Shown piece after piece: positions 1 through 7,388 of a stretch of DNA of 64,000 nt (positions are counted from its first letter, which is position 1; the number at the start of each line of letters is the position of its first letter). Made by a program: the position numbers and the translations under genes. Source of the stretch: Shewanella halifaxensis HAW-EB4 (GTDB lineage Bacteria > Pseudomonadota > Gammaproteobacteria > Enterobacterales > Shewanellaceae); contig NC_010334.1 of NCBI RefSeq assembly GCF_000019185.1, positions 2,108,001-2,172,000 of the forward strand, in the 5' to 3' direction. The notes under the pieces were generated by a model. That model did not search any database. It was not told the DNA's origin and saw only the letters and a program-made list of their open reading frames with translations.

Positions 1-426
1 TCGGTCTATTAGCAGGCTTGTCAGGTTTTCTTCAGTATTCTTTATATCTGGGATCGCGACTCTTGTATATTTAGTTGTTCCTGCTTCAACCCACCAAAAA
101 CCAGTGTAGCTATTGTCATTAGAGTAAAGGCCAAACTCTGTATGCTCAATCCCAAACGTTGACTTTACAAGCTGAGGCAGTGCTTCGTTGAAGCTTTGCA
201 CGTTATGAATACCGTTACCCCAACAAATGCATTTCATGGCCTCTGCGTGGCTTAGGGATTGTTCCTTTTCAAGTTCTTTTGCATTGTCCTTTGCTTGCTC
301 AATCGTTAAGCCCGTTGGAAAAATGAGTACATTCTCAACTAAAGAAAACTTAGTTAAGTGGTGCGTATCTTCAAGTCGACCCTCAGCATAAGGGGGCGTT
401 ATTGCAGTGTTAATCTTGTTGTTCAT
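1..426 (-). CDS. Unrecognised protein, N-terminal 142 codons (cut by window edge)
   Basis: A minus-strand reading frame runs without a stop from an ATG at 426 to the window edge, so the C-terminus is missing. An AGGAACC Shine-Dalgarno lies about 5 bases before the ATG and supports this start. The visible part has no signal peptide or membrane segment. It holds a charged helix rich in Lys/Glu around residues 45–60, a Cys-x-Cys-Trp-Gly motif near residues 70–75, and a Trp-rich stretch (GFWWVEAG) near residue 110. I do not recognise the family. It heads away from the small-gene cluster on its right and is separated from it by a hairpin terminator, so it is a separate unit. Confidence 0.7.
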   Translation of the reverse strand, partial: MNNKINTAITPPYAEGRLEDTHHLTKFSLVENVLIFPTGLTIEQAKDNAKELEKEQSLSHAEAMKCICWGNGIHNVQSFNEALPQLVKSTFGIEHTEFGLYSNDNSYTGFWWVEAGTTKYTRVAIPDIKNTEENLTSLLIDR

Positions 427-731
427 ATTAGGTTCCTGACACTTGCAATCGTCACTTGTAGTCGTCACTTACAAATCGATTTGGGCAAGCGTAAAAGTCA
501 CTGCCGCATATATAGTGATGACGGCAGAATAGTTAATAAGTAAAAGTGTTTGTTGTTTAGGCTCAATAGAGCCTCGGTCACTGACCGTCGTTATGTACGA
601 TTTGCCTTATCTACACCGATGCAAAATGCTATTGATGCTTGTCTAATAACCTAATTTTTTGTCTGTGTTGCTTAACCTAGAGAAAGCCTAGAGTGCCTAA
701 GAAAGCGAGCCTAATGGCTCGCTAGTTGTTG
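427..731. other. Intergenic region with direct repeat and terminator
   Basis: No convincing gene. It holds an octamer direct repeat CGTCACTT at 450–457 and 463–470, just upstream of the leftmost gene and possibly a regulator site, and a hairpin at 704–723 listed separately. A plus-strand frame across 358–543 is an antisense shadow. Confidence 0.5.
704..723 (-). terminator. Hairpin terminator of small-gene cluster
   Basis: AGCGAGCC–taat–GGCTCGCT is a perfect 8-bp stem. On the minus strand it is followed by a T-rich run (TTTCTT). It lies just past the stop of the 732–953 gene and would end the leftward transcript. Confidence 0.6.
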
Positions 732-953
732 CTATAAACTGTCCTCTAACTTTTGTGTCCAATGTTGTTCAGCGATGTCGAAGTAAATTTCTGGTGGCAA
801 TCCAAAAATAGCTTCGAATTCGTCATCAAATAAGCCGCAGAAGCTTTGAATTTCCTCTTTGAGCAGCAGTAACACCATGTACATATCCAAATCTTCCAGA
901 TACTGACTATCAAGCTCTGGATGCTCTTCTTGTATCGATTTACTGATACTCAT
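732..953 (-). CDS. Small acidic hypothetical protein (73 aa)
   Basis: A 73-residue acidic protein (many Glu/Asp in residues 8–30), predicted soluble and mostly helical, with a leucine-rich stretch (MVLLLLKEE) near residues 26–34. The ATG has an AGGGGGA ribosome site 8–9 bases upstream, and that site overlaps the end of the preceding small frame (956–1132), which suggests translational coupling. A terminator hairpin follows at 704–723, so this is the last gene of a leftward unit that probably starts at 1416 or 1820. I do not recognise the family. The strong ribosome site and operon-like packing argue it is real. Confidence 0.6.
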   Translation of the reverse strand: MSISKSIQEEHPELDSQYLEDLDMYMVLLLLKEEIQSFCGLFDDEFEAIFGLPPEIYFDIAEQHWTQKLEDSL

Positions 954-955
954 GC

Positions 956-1132
956 CTAAAATCCCCCTGCAGAATCTCTATGTTGATAGATGTAACGACT
1001 AAAACTTAATTCGATATCATCGTCTTGTGTTACTTGGTGGCCAGCCAGTAACAAAACGGTGCTATGGTCGCGCCAGGGCGACTTGGATTGCCTTTGATAC
1101 TCTCTGATAAAAGGTGACTTTTTATCGCTAAT
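956..1132 (-). CDS. Probable 58-aa protein with ATT start
   Basis: Between two small minus-strand genes lies an open frame of 58 sense codons, from an ATT at 1132 to a TAG at 956–958. An exact AGGAG sits 5 bases before the ATT, and no ATG, GTG or TTG is available in this frame near it. The frame starts 9 bases after the upstream gene stops and ends 3 bases before the next ATG, which is operon spacing. The product is hydrophilic: SDKKSPFIREYQRQSKSPW at the start and HRDSAGGF at the end. ATT starts are rare and usually weak (infC is the known case), so this may instead be a gene whose ATG was lost by mutation. Confidence 0.5.
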   Translation of the reverse strand: MSDKKSPFIREYQRQSKSPWRDHSTVLLLAGHQVTQDDDIELSFSRYIYQHRDSAGGF

Positions 1133-1140
1133 AGTGGCTC

Positions 1141-1416
1141 CTAATTGACTAATGATTTGTCCTCATCAGTAGTTAGGATTGCCACATGCGAATTATTGAA
1201 GTGTTGGCGAAAAAAAGTTATTACCCGTTCTTGCTCCATTGGTGGTATTTGCTTTCTGGTTAAGCTCTTCCTGAGTGAGAACTCTAAGAAATTCACCTCA
1301 GTTTCCAATGTATATTGGTCTCGGTCAGCGTACCGCAACTCTTCTGTAAGGCTGTTCGATACCTCATTAAGTAAGCTTACTAGTGCGTTTAGCTGACTCA
1401 CAAAACTCGCTTGCAT
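1141..1416 (-). CDS. Hypothetical helical protein (91 aa)
   Basis: A 91-residue soluble protein with no recognised domain. The first 35 residues form a leucine-heptad helix (FVSQLNALVSLLNEVSNSL), and a basic patch SLRKSLTRK follows near residues 47–55. The ATG at 1416 has a consensus AGGAGA six bases upstream, a strong reason to accept it. It is followed after 8 bases by the ATT-start frame and then by the 732–953 gene, all leftward, suggesting a three-gene operon. A plus-strand frame covering the same bases is its shadow. Confidence 0.6.
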   Translation of the reverse strand: MQASFVSQLNALVSLLNEVSNSLTEELRYADRDQYTLETEVNFLEFSLRKSLTRKQIPPMEQERVITFFRQHFNNSHVAILTTDEDKSLVN

Positions 1417-1529
1417 CTATGTTCTCCTGTTGTCTTTATTGTTCAACAACTAGGTAAGAAGTAGAAATGCGAGTTTTGGTGAGTTGGCGGTAAAATAATG
1501 AAAATATTTTCACTGCATATTAGAGCTCA

Positions 1530-1820
1530 TTACATGTGGTCGATATAAGTGCTCACGAAGTGGATGAGGATGTGACTTTCTAATGGGTCATCAATCTCAG
1601 CCCAAATTCCTTTTTGAACGTCGAAGTAGAGTTTTTGGTACTCTTCATAAAAATCCAATTCGTCCGAATCTTCTTCAGTTTGTAGTTGCTCGATGAGGTT
1701 AGAAAGAACAGTCAGAGCATTATTTAACTTCTTTTTCTTCTGCGTCAGAATTTGGCAGCTTTCGTCCAAATTAATGTCTTCGTTATCTAACTCTTCTGTT
1801 GTCGGCTTTAGCTTGTTCAT
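1530..1820 (-). CDS. Hypothetical acidic coiled-coil protein (96 aa)
   Basis: A 96-residue acidic protein. A central stretch (QKKKKLNNALTVLSNLIEQL, residues 27–46) should form an amphipathic helix or short coiled coil, followed by an acidic segment EEDSDELDFYEEY. The ATG at 1820 has a GGAGT ribosome site about 6 bases upstream. About 110 bases separate it from the next leftward gene, so it may be the first gene of the same transcript. It resembles small proteins of accessory regions in composition, but I recognise no family and cannot assign a role. Confidence 0.55.
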   Translation of the reverse strand: MNKLKPTTEELDNEDINLDESCQILTQKKKKLNNALTVLSNLIEQLQTEEDSDELDFYEEYQKLYFDVQKGIWAEIDDPLESHILIHFVSTYIDHM

Positions 1821-2053
1821 TGTTTACTCCATTTGACTAAGTAAATGAGAGTCGATTGACTCACTTGTTTGTAACAATGAATAGGTAGTTTCGAGGATGG
1901 CAAACTATGTACTTTTGAGTGGGAAATTCCCCAAGGATTCCCCAACGCAGTTTTTAATCGTCTGAATTTATTCGTCTTTACCTTAGCGTTATTGGGTCTA
2001 TTTTTTGTGCTGATTGAGTGCTATGCTATTGATATCAATGGGTTTAATGGTTT

Positions 2054-2515
2054 GTGTTTGTATGTATGGGCAACATTTGTCGCTCTCCTTCGGCTGAGGC
2101 GATGTTTAGATTAAAAGCACGAGCAGCCCAGTTAGACATTGAGATAGATTCGGCTGGGACGATTGCTTATCACCAAGGGCATTCACCGGATAAGCGCTCT
2201 ATCGCTGCCGGTGTTAAGCGAGGGTTGAGCTTTGATGGCATGAGAGCTAGGCAGGTTGAGCAAACTGACTTTGTCGATTTTGATTTGATATTAGCGGCAG
2301 ATGAGCAAAACTTGCAGGACTTAAAGCGTATATGCCCTAAGCTATATCAGTCTAAGCTGGTGCTTATTTTAGACTTCTGCGATTTCGCATCTAATGCAGC
2401 AATTTATACTGAGGTGCCAGACCCATATTATGGGGAGGGTGATGGTTTTGAGTTGGTGCTAGATCTGCTCGATAATAGCTGCGAGCAACTGGTAAAACGT
2501 ATTCAAATTAAATAG
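2054..2515 (+). CDS. Low-molecular-weight protein tyrosine phosphatase
   Basis: The N-terminus carries the family P-loop Cys-Met-Gly-Asn-Ile-Cys-Arg-Ser (C-x5-R-S), whose first Cys is the phosphate-accepting nucleophile. The C-terminal part has Asp-Pro-Tyr-Tyr-Gly, which holds the general-acid Asp. Length 153 aa is normal. The frame is closed by a TAA at 2045–2047, so the start must be the GTG at 2054 or the ATG at 2066. The family usually has 3–5 more residues before the P-loop strand, so this N-terminus is slightly clipped and no good ribosome site is visible. Substrates cannot be told from sequence; LMW-PTPs act on phosphotyrosine or phosphoarginine, often near exopolysaccharide genes, which are absent here. 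Confidence 0.85.
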   Translation: MFVCMGNICRSPSAEAMFRLKARAAQLDIEIDSAGTIAYHQGHSPDKRSIAAGVKRGLSFDGMRARQVEQTDFVDFDLILAADEQNLQDLKRICPKLYQSKLVLILDFCDFASNAAIYTEVPDPYYGEGDGFELVLDLLDNSCEQLVKRIQIK

Positions 2516-2635
2516 CAGCACTTAGCAGGTGTAGACTAGTTTCTACTAGATGTGCGGACTTTAGTTTTAGATTAAATTGATAGCTTAGATTTCTTTCATA
2601 TAAATTCGCGTGACAAAAGCGTAGGATCCAGTGTT

Positions 2636-4006
2636 GTGAACTCGACCTTCTTAACTAGATGGATATCTATGTCTACGACCATGGAACAAGCTGATACTCG
2701 TGCATTATTAATCTCAATTCGCACTCCTAATACAAAAATAGAGGATATTGATAGATCGTTAGAGGAGTTGGGACGTTTAGTCAGCACGCTTGGTTTTACT
2801 GTTTTTGCAACGCAAACTCAGAAGCAGAGTTCGACTCAGCGTTTATCGGTGCTAGGCGCGGGCAAGCTCGAAGAGTTGGCCAGAATGACAAAGGAACTTG
2901 ATGATGTTGAACAAAGAGACTCTTTAGCGAACATTGATGAGCAAGAATTGAACGAATTTTTAATCGAATCTAAGACTCAGCTACATGCCAATGTTGTTGT
3001 GTTTGATTGTGAACTCAGTCCAATGCAGTTGCGTAATGTTGAGAATGTATTAGGCGTTGAAGTATTTGATCGAACTGGCATTATTATTGAAATTTTTAGC
3101 CGTCATGCCAATACACGAACGGCGCGGTTACAGGTTGAGCTAGCACGATTAAATTATTTAACCCCAAGGCTACGCAGTGATCATGGAGGAGACCGTGAAC
3201 GTCAAAGTGGTCGAGGTGTTGGGGAGAGTTTGTTTGCTACCGAGCGTCGTAAAATTCGCGATAAGCAAGCCGAACTAAGGCGTGAACTTAAAAAAGTTCA
3301 AGAAGTGATGCAAGAGCAACGAAGCAGTCGTATCGAAACGCCTTGTGTCGCTTTAGTTGGGTATACCAATGCTGGAAAATCATCCTTGATGCGTGCTTTG
3401 ACAGGCTCTGATGTATTGGTAGAAGACAAGTTATTTGCTACTTTAGATACCACTGTACGTGCCCTATCACCAGATACTCAACCTCGAATACTCATTTCAG
3501 ATACGGTTGGGTTTATAAATAAATTACCACACGATTTAATCGCTTCATTCCACTCCACATTAGAGGAAGCGAAAGGCGCGACATTACTTTTGTATGTTGT
3601 CGATGCGAGTGATAAAGATTTTAGAACACAGTTAAAGGTCGTTGATGCTGCATTGCCGCAGTCACACCTTAATAGTAACAATCGCCTGTTACTGCTTAAT
3701 AAAGTAGATTGTTTAACGCCAATAGAGCGACAAGCATTAAGCTGCGAGTTTCCTAATGCGTTGCAGATCTCCACACGTAATGATGATGACATAAGTTTAG
3801 TGCATCAAGCCATTCAAGATGTTATTGCAGAGCAGATGTGTACTGCCTGTTTTAATATCCCTTATACCGCTAGCGGTATTATGGGAGAGATCCACGGTAA
3901 GATGCAGGTGATAGAAGAGGAGTACCATGAAAATGGTATGAGGATAACGCTGAAAGCCAGCGCTGCCTCGCTAGAGCGGTTAAATAAAATGCTACAACAA
4001 CAGTAG
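2636..4006 (+). CDS. hflX: HflX-type GTPase
   Basis: HflX proteins bind the 50S subunit and split stalled or stressed ribosomes. The HflX N-terminal nucleotide-binding-like domain (to about residue 190) includes a glycine-rich VLGAGK, then LNYLTPRLRSDHGGDRERQSG-like HflX signature (residues 173–193) and a basic coiled coil. The G domain follows: G1 GYTNAGKSS near 239, G3 DTVGF near 286, G4 NKVD near 361. Length 456 aa fits. The GTG at 2636 has an AGGA about 9 bases upstream; an ATG at 2669 is an alternative. It is not beside hfq/miaA, where the canonical enterobacterial hflX lies, so it may be a second paralogue. It converges with the YlqF gene on a shared terminator. Confidence 0.88.
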   Translation: MNSTFLTRWISMSTTMEQADTRALLISIRTPNTKIEDIDRSLEELGRLVSTLGFTVFATQTQKQSSTQRLSVLGAGKLEELARMTKELDDVEQRDSLANIDEQELNEFLIESKTQLHANVVVFDCELSPMQLRNVENVLGVEVFDRTGIIIEIFSRHANTRTARLQVELARLNYLTPRLRSDHGGDRERQSGRGVGESLFATERRKIRDKQAELRRELKKVQEVMQEQRSSRIETPCVALVGYTNAGKSSLMRALTGSDVLVEDKLFATLDTTVRALSPDTQPRILISDTVGFINKLPHDLIASFHSTLEEAKGATLLLYVVDASDKDFRTQLKVVDAALPQSHLNSNNRLLLLNKVDCLTPIERQALSCEFPNALQISTRNDDDISLVHQAIQDVIAEQMCTACFNIPYTASGIMGEIHGKMQVIEEEYHENGMRITLKASAASLERLNKMLQQQ

Positions 4007-4023
4007 TAGAGACATTAGACAAT

Positions 4024-4050
4024 AAAAAAGCACTCGTTGAGTGCTTTTTT
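4024..4050. terminator. Bidirectional terminator
   Basis: AAAAAAGCACTC–gtt–GAGTGCTTTTTT is a perfect stem flanked by A and T runs, placed between the convergent hflX and ylqF genes. It can end transcripts from both sides. Confidence 0.85.
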
Positions 4051-4067
4051 ATTTAATGGAATGAGTA

Positions 4068-5006
4068 TTAGCTTAAGCGCTTACCTGAGCGCTTTAAACG
4101 CTCTTGTTCACGTTTTGCTTCTTCTTTCGCTTCTTTCTCTGCTAATAGTTTAGCCACTTCAGCTTTCTCGATTTCGGCCATTGCAGGTGTTTCAAGTGAT
4201 AACTGGCCGATTCTGCCTGCTCGGAAATCATGTAGCAGCACCTCTGAAGCTTTGTGAAGATCGATTCTTCCACCTGGGCGCAGTGCGCCGCGATTACGGC
4301 CAATTGCTTCTAATAGCTCAATGTCGGTATCTGGCATCTGCTTGATCTTATAACGCTCGGCAATCGCTTCTGGATAAGCTTGAAGGAAGTATTCTGCAGC
4401 AAACATGGCTACGTCTTCATACTCCATCGCGGTGTCTTTAATCGCACCTGTTACTGCGAGACGATAGCTGCTTTTTTCGTTATCGACTTTAGGCCACAAA
4501 ATGCCAGGGGTGTCAGATAGCACGATACCGTTTCGAAGATTGATGCGTTGCTGAGTTTTGGTAACGGCTGGCTCGTTACCGGTTTTAGCGATCATTCTTC
4601 CTGCTAATGTATTGATAATGGTAGATTTACCTACGTTAGGGATCCCCATGATCATGGTACGAATATCTTTTTCGATTTTGTCACGGTTAGGGACAAATTT
4701 ACGGCATAAGTCTGGAATTTTCTTAACTTGTGATGCTTGCAATGTCGTAATGGCCATTGCTTTTACACCTTGCTCTCGCTCTAGGTATTCAATCCACTGC
4801 TGGGTGGTCTCAGGATCGGCTAAGTCAGATTTATTGAGTAATTTAATACAGGGTTTATCACCACGCAGTGTTTGCACCATTGGGTTTTCACTACTATAAG
4901 GGATCCTTGCATCAAGCACTTCTATCACCAAATCGACTTGAGGCATAACCTCTTCGATCTCTTTTCGTGCCTTGTGCATGTGTCCTGGATACCACTGAAT
5001 TGCCAT
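4068..5006 (-). CDS. ylqF: Ribosome biogenesis GTPase YlqF/RbgA
   Basis: A circularly permuted GTPase that acts late in 50S assembly. The permuted motif order is visible: G4 NKSD (about residue 58) comes before G1 GIPNVGKSTIIN (about 121) and G3 DTPGILWPK (about 165). The N-terminus MAIQWYPGHMHKARKEIEE is the family signature. The C-terminus (about 270–312) is a Lys/Glu-rich helical tail, which would contact RNA. Length 312 aa is typical. The ATG at 5006 starts the signature exactly, so the start is secure. It appears monocistronic. Confidence 0.93.
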   Translation of the reverse strand: MAIQWYPGHMHKARKEIEEVMPQVDLVIEVLDARIPYSSENPMVQTLRGDKPCIKLLNKSDLADPETTQQWIEYLEREQGVKAMAITTLQASQVKKIPDLCRKFVPNRDKIEKDIRTMIMGIPNVGKSTIINTLAGRMIAKTGNEPAVTKTQQRINLRNGIVLSDTPGILWPKVDNEKSSYRLAVTGAIKDTAMEYEDVAMFAAEYFLQAYPEAIAERYKIKQMPDTDIELLEAIGRNRGALRPGGRIDLHKASEVLLHDFRAGRIGQLSLETPAMAEIEKAEVAKLLAEKEAKEEAKREQERLKRSGKRLS

Positions 5007-5074
5007 GTGTGCGCTCTACTATCAAATTACATAATTGCGGGGATTTTACCTCGTTACGCTTAAGTTTAACAAAC

Positions 5075-5095
5075 AAAAAGCGCCTTTAGGCGCTT
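5075..5095 (-). terminator. Terminator after the 2OG-oxygenase gene
   Basis: AAGCGCC–ttta–GGCGCTT; on the minus strand it is followed by TTTTTG. It lies just past the stop at 5124. Confidence 0.75.
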
Positions 5096-5123
5096 ATTGG
5101 GCTCTTATTGCGTGCGAATGGGA

Positions 5124-5963
5124 CTAAATTACCCCTAATTCACGTAGACGCTCCATCAGATAACTATCAGCGGTGTACTTCTCAGACAATTTAACTTGTG
5201 GATTTGGATGTAAGAATAGTGGCAATGAGATCCGCGACTTTGTTATATCCATCCCTTGAGGATTGATGACTCTGTGGCTTGTCGATGGAAAATAGCCTCC
5301 CGATGCTTCTTGAAGCATATCGCCAATGTTAATGATTAAATTACCAAAATCGCTCGGTACATCAATCCACTCACCATCTTTTAGCTGTACTTGCAGTCCA
5401 GGTTCATTGGCGGCAGGAAGTACGGTAATTAAGTTGATATCTTCATGAGCTGCGGCTCGAATAGCACCGGGCTCTTCGTTACCCGACATTGGAGGGTAGT
5501 GCAGTACACGTAATAGTGTTTTCTGACTATTCTCTATCATCTTTGGTAGTGCAATCGAAAACTGCTGTTTCACCTCTGCTGGCGAATGTTGCTCTACCCA
5601 CTCTAATAGCTCTGATGCTAGCGCATTAGCATTAGTATAATATTTGAGAATATTGTCCTTTAGAGAGTCTGGAATGCGCCCCCAAGGGTAGATATGAAAA
5701 TACTCTTTAATATCTTTTACGCTGTGACCTTTGGCTGTTTCAGATATTTCGGCTGGGAAAAAACCGTCTTGTGTTTGAGGATTAAAGAGAAATGCTCGCT
5801 TTTCTGCAGTGTTAAAAAATGCGTGCCATTCTTGATAGATGCTCTCAACCAGATCTTTATCGATAGGGTGGTTAGTTAACACACCAAAACCGGTTTCTTT
5901 TAGTGAGGATACAAATCTCTCTGCTGCATCGCTTGCTTGGTAATCTATTGTTTTTAATCTCAT
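5124..5963 (-). CDS. 2-oxoglutarate/Fe(II) oxygenase, isopenicillin-N-synthase-like
   Basis: The protein has the Fe-binding triad of the IPNS/2OG oxygenase superfamily: His-Glu-Asp in AAHEDINLITVL, a distal His in STSHRVINP, and the 2OG-binding Arg-x-Ser in KSRISLPLF. The N-terminal helical region (LVESIYQEWHAFFN) is the DIOX_N-like part. The frame opens further upstream at 6023, but I choose the ATG at 5963: it has an AAGAAG site upstream and begins directly at MRLKTIDY, giving 279 aa, a normal length. Substrate unknown; bacterial relatives oxidise small molecules or form ethylene, but nothing nearby points to a pathway. A CRP-like site lies 66–81 bases upstream of the start. Confidence 0.82.
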   Translation of the reverse strand: MRLKTIDYQASDAAERFVSSLKETGFGVLTNHPIDKDLVESIYQEWHAFFNTAEKRAFLFNPQTQDGFFPAEISETAKGHSVKDIKEYFHIYPWGRIPDSLKDNILKYYTNANALASELLEWVEQHSPAEVKQQFSIALPKMIENSQKTLLRVLHYPPMSGNEEPGAIRAAAHEDINLITVLPAANEPGLQVQLKDGEWIDVPSDFGNLIINIGDMLQEASGGYFPSTSHRVINPQGMDITKSRISLPLFLHPNPQVKLSEKYTADSYLMERLRELGVI

Positions 5964-6028
5964 TTTGATTCTTCTTATTATTAAACCCAAGGCAAGTGTA
6001 ACGAGGACAAATTCGCGATGCAAACCAA

Positions 6029-6044
6029 TGTGACGTAGATCACG
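6029..6044. promoter_or_regulatory. Candidate CRP site
   Basis: TGTGA-cgtaga-TCACG matches the CRP consensus TGTGA-N6-TCACA at 9 of 10 conserved bases. It lies between the oxygenase (minus) and the msrBA region (plus), closer to the oxygenase. In Shewanella CRP is a main regulator of anaerobic respiration, so control of either side is plausible; this is inference. Confidence 0.55.
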
Positions 6045-6274
6045 CTGATGATTGTTTAGCTATTAAAATAATGCAGGCTAGACTCTCGATAAACCTAAAA
6101 AGGGTTAGCTAGTTAGTAATCAACAAGGGCTGAGGAAATTTATTTTTTAAAAGTGGCGATTTTTTACGTTACTTTTGGTTATCGCCCTTAATTTATGCCA
6201 CTTAAATTAGGGGCTAAAATTATCGTGCTTGACGATAGTCAGGATCACTATCCGTGAGGAGGTGATAATTTATT

Positions 6275-6319
6275 ATGATAAGTTTGCTAACCAACTTGAA
6301 AGCTTTTGCTAATCTGTAG
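6275..6319 (+). CDS. Candidate 14-aa leader peptide upstream of msrBA
   Basis: A near-perfect Shine-Dalgarno GAGGAGGTGA (6256–6265) sits 9 bases before an ATG that opens a 14-codon frame, MISLLTNLKAFANL, ending in TAG. A short hairpin, GGGTC…GACCC (6319–6340), starts at that stop codon, and the msrBA start follows about 50 bases later. The layout resembles a translated leader with downstream structure, but no terminator T-run is present. The peptide is not biased to one amino acid apart from four Leu. Confidence 0.35.
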   Translation: MISLLTNLKAFANL

Positions 6320-6371
6320 GGTCTATTGACTGTTGACCCAGAACATAAGAGGCCAATGAGGGATATTGGCA

Positions 6372-7304
6372 ATGAGGCTAGATAGAGATGTATATATGCG
6401 TAAATTAACAGAACTTGAAAAGCATGTAATAGAGCAAAAGGGGACCGAGCGACCATTTAGCGGTGAGTATTACCAACATGATGCACCGGGAGTATATTGC
6501 TGTAAAAAGTGCGATGCGCCCTTATATCGCTCGGAAAGTAAGTTTAACGCCCATTGTGGCTGGCCAGCCTTTGATGATGAGATTGAAGGGGCGGTAAAGC
6601 GCAATATTGATGCAGACGGAATGCGAGTCGAAATTGTTTGCGCCCAGTGTGATGCTCATTTAGGTCATGTGTTTGAAGGGGAGATGTTGACGGCTAAAAA
6701 TATCAGACACTGCGTCAATTCGGTCTCAATGGCTTTTAAATCAGCAGATGAACTTATAGATAAGTCCTCTGGTACAGAGTTAGCCACTTTTGGCGGAGGC
6801 TGCTTTTGGTGCATAGAGGCTGTATTTTCAGCGATTAAGGGCGTAAGTAAAGTGACTTCTGGTTATGCGGGAGGCACTGCTGATGATGCGAATTACAAAG
6901 CCGTGTGCAGCGGACAAACCGGTCATGCTGAGGTGGTACAGATTGAATTTGATCCTAAAGAGGTCAGTTTTGAGCGCTTGCTTGAGGTATTTTGGCAAAG
7001 CCACGATCCTACAAGCTTAAATCGACAAGGTAACGATGTTGGTCCCCAATACCGTTCGGTGATCTTTATTCATGACGAGTCTCAAGCTCAAGTCGCAAAT
7101 AATATGATTGAGGACTTAACTAGAGTTGCAGCATGGCCTAATCCAATCGTGACTCAAGTTGTAGCTTACAACGGGTTTTTCGCTGCTGAAAATTACCATA
7201 ACGATTATTTTGAATTAAATGGTGAGCAGCCATATTGTCAGATGGTCATAAAACCTAAGGTAGATAAAGTAAAAGCCTTGTTCGCGGATAGATTGAAGAA
7301 ATAA
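6372..7304 (+). CDS. msrBA: Peptide methionine sulfoxide reductase MsrB–MsrA fusion
   Basis: Both stereospecific reductases that repair oxidised methionine are in one chain. MsrB comes first (about residues 10–130): two zinc Cys pairs, CKKC and CAQC, and a catalytic Cys in IRHCVNSVSM. MsrA follows (about 145–305): GGCFWC with the catalytic Cys, and NYHNDYF near the end. No signal peptide is evident, so it should be cytoplasmic. The usual fused order in other bacteria (PilB, MsrAB) is MsrA–MsrB; MsrB-first fusions also exist. The frame opens at a TTG at 6366, but the ATG at 6372 has GAGGG about 10 bases upstream; the ATG at 6396 is a further option. A strong terminator follows. Confidence 0.92.
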   Translation: MRLDRDVYMRKLTELEKHVIEQKGTERPFSGEYYQHDAPGVYCCKKCDAPLYRSESKFNAHCGWPAFDDEIEGAVKRNIDADGMRVEIVCAQCDAHLGHVFEGEMLTAKNIRHCVNSVSMAFKSADELIDKSSGTELATFGGGCFWCIEAVFSAIKGVSKVTSGYAGGTADDANYKAVCSGQTGHAEVVQIEFDPKEVSFERLLEVFWQSHDPTSLNRQGNDVGPQYRSVIFIHDESQAQVANNMIEDLTRVAAWPNPIVTQVVAYNGFFAAENYHNDYFELNGEQPYCQMVIKPKVDKVKALFADRLKK

Positions 7305-7316
7305 AAAGTTGAGCTA

Positions 7317-7346
7317 ATAAAAAAGACGGGCAATGCCCGTCTTTTT
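7317..7346. terminator. Bidirectional terminator between msrBA and the SulP gene
   Basis: AAAAGACGGG–caat–GCCCGTCTTTTT with A-rich and T-rich flanks; the two genes converge on it. Confidence 0.85.
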
Positions 7347-7388
7347 CGTTTTTATCGCTTATGCTATTTGCGATTAGTCTGAATCGAT

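Noticed and set aside
358..543. 61-aa plus-strand protein at the left end
   Set aside because: It overlaps the start of the minus-strand gene ending at 426, which has a good ribosome site; this frame has none.
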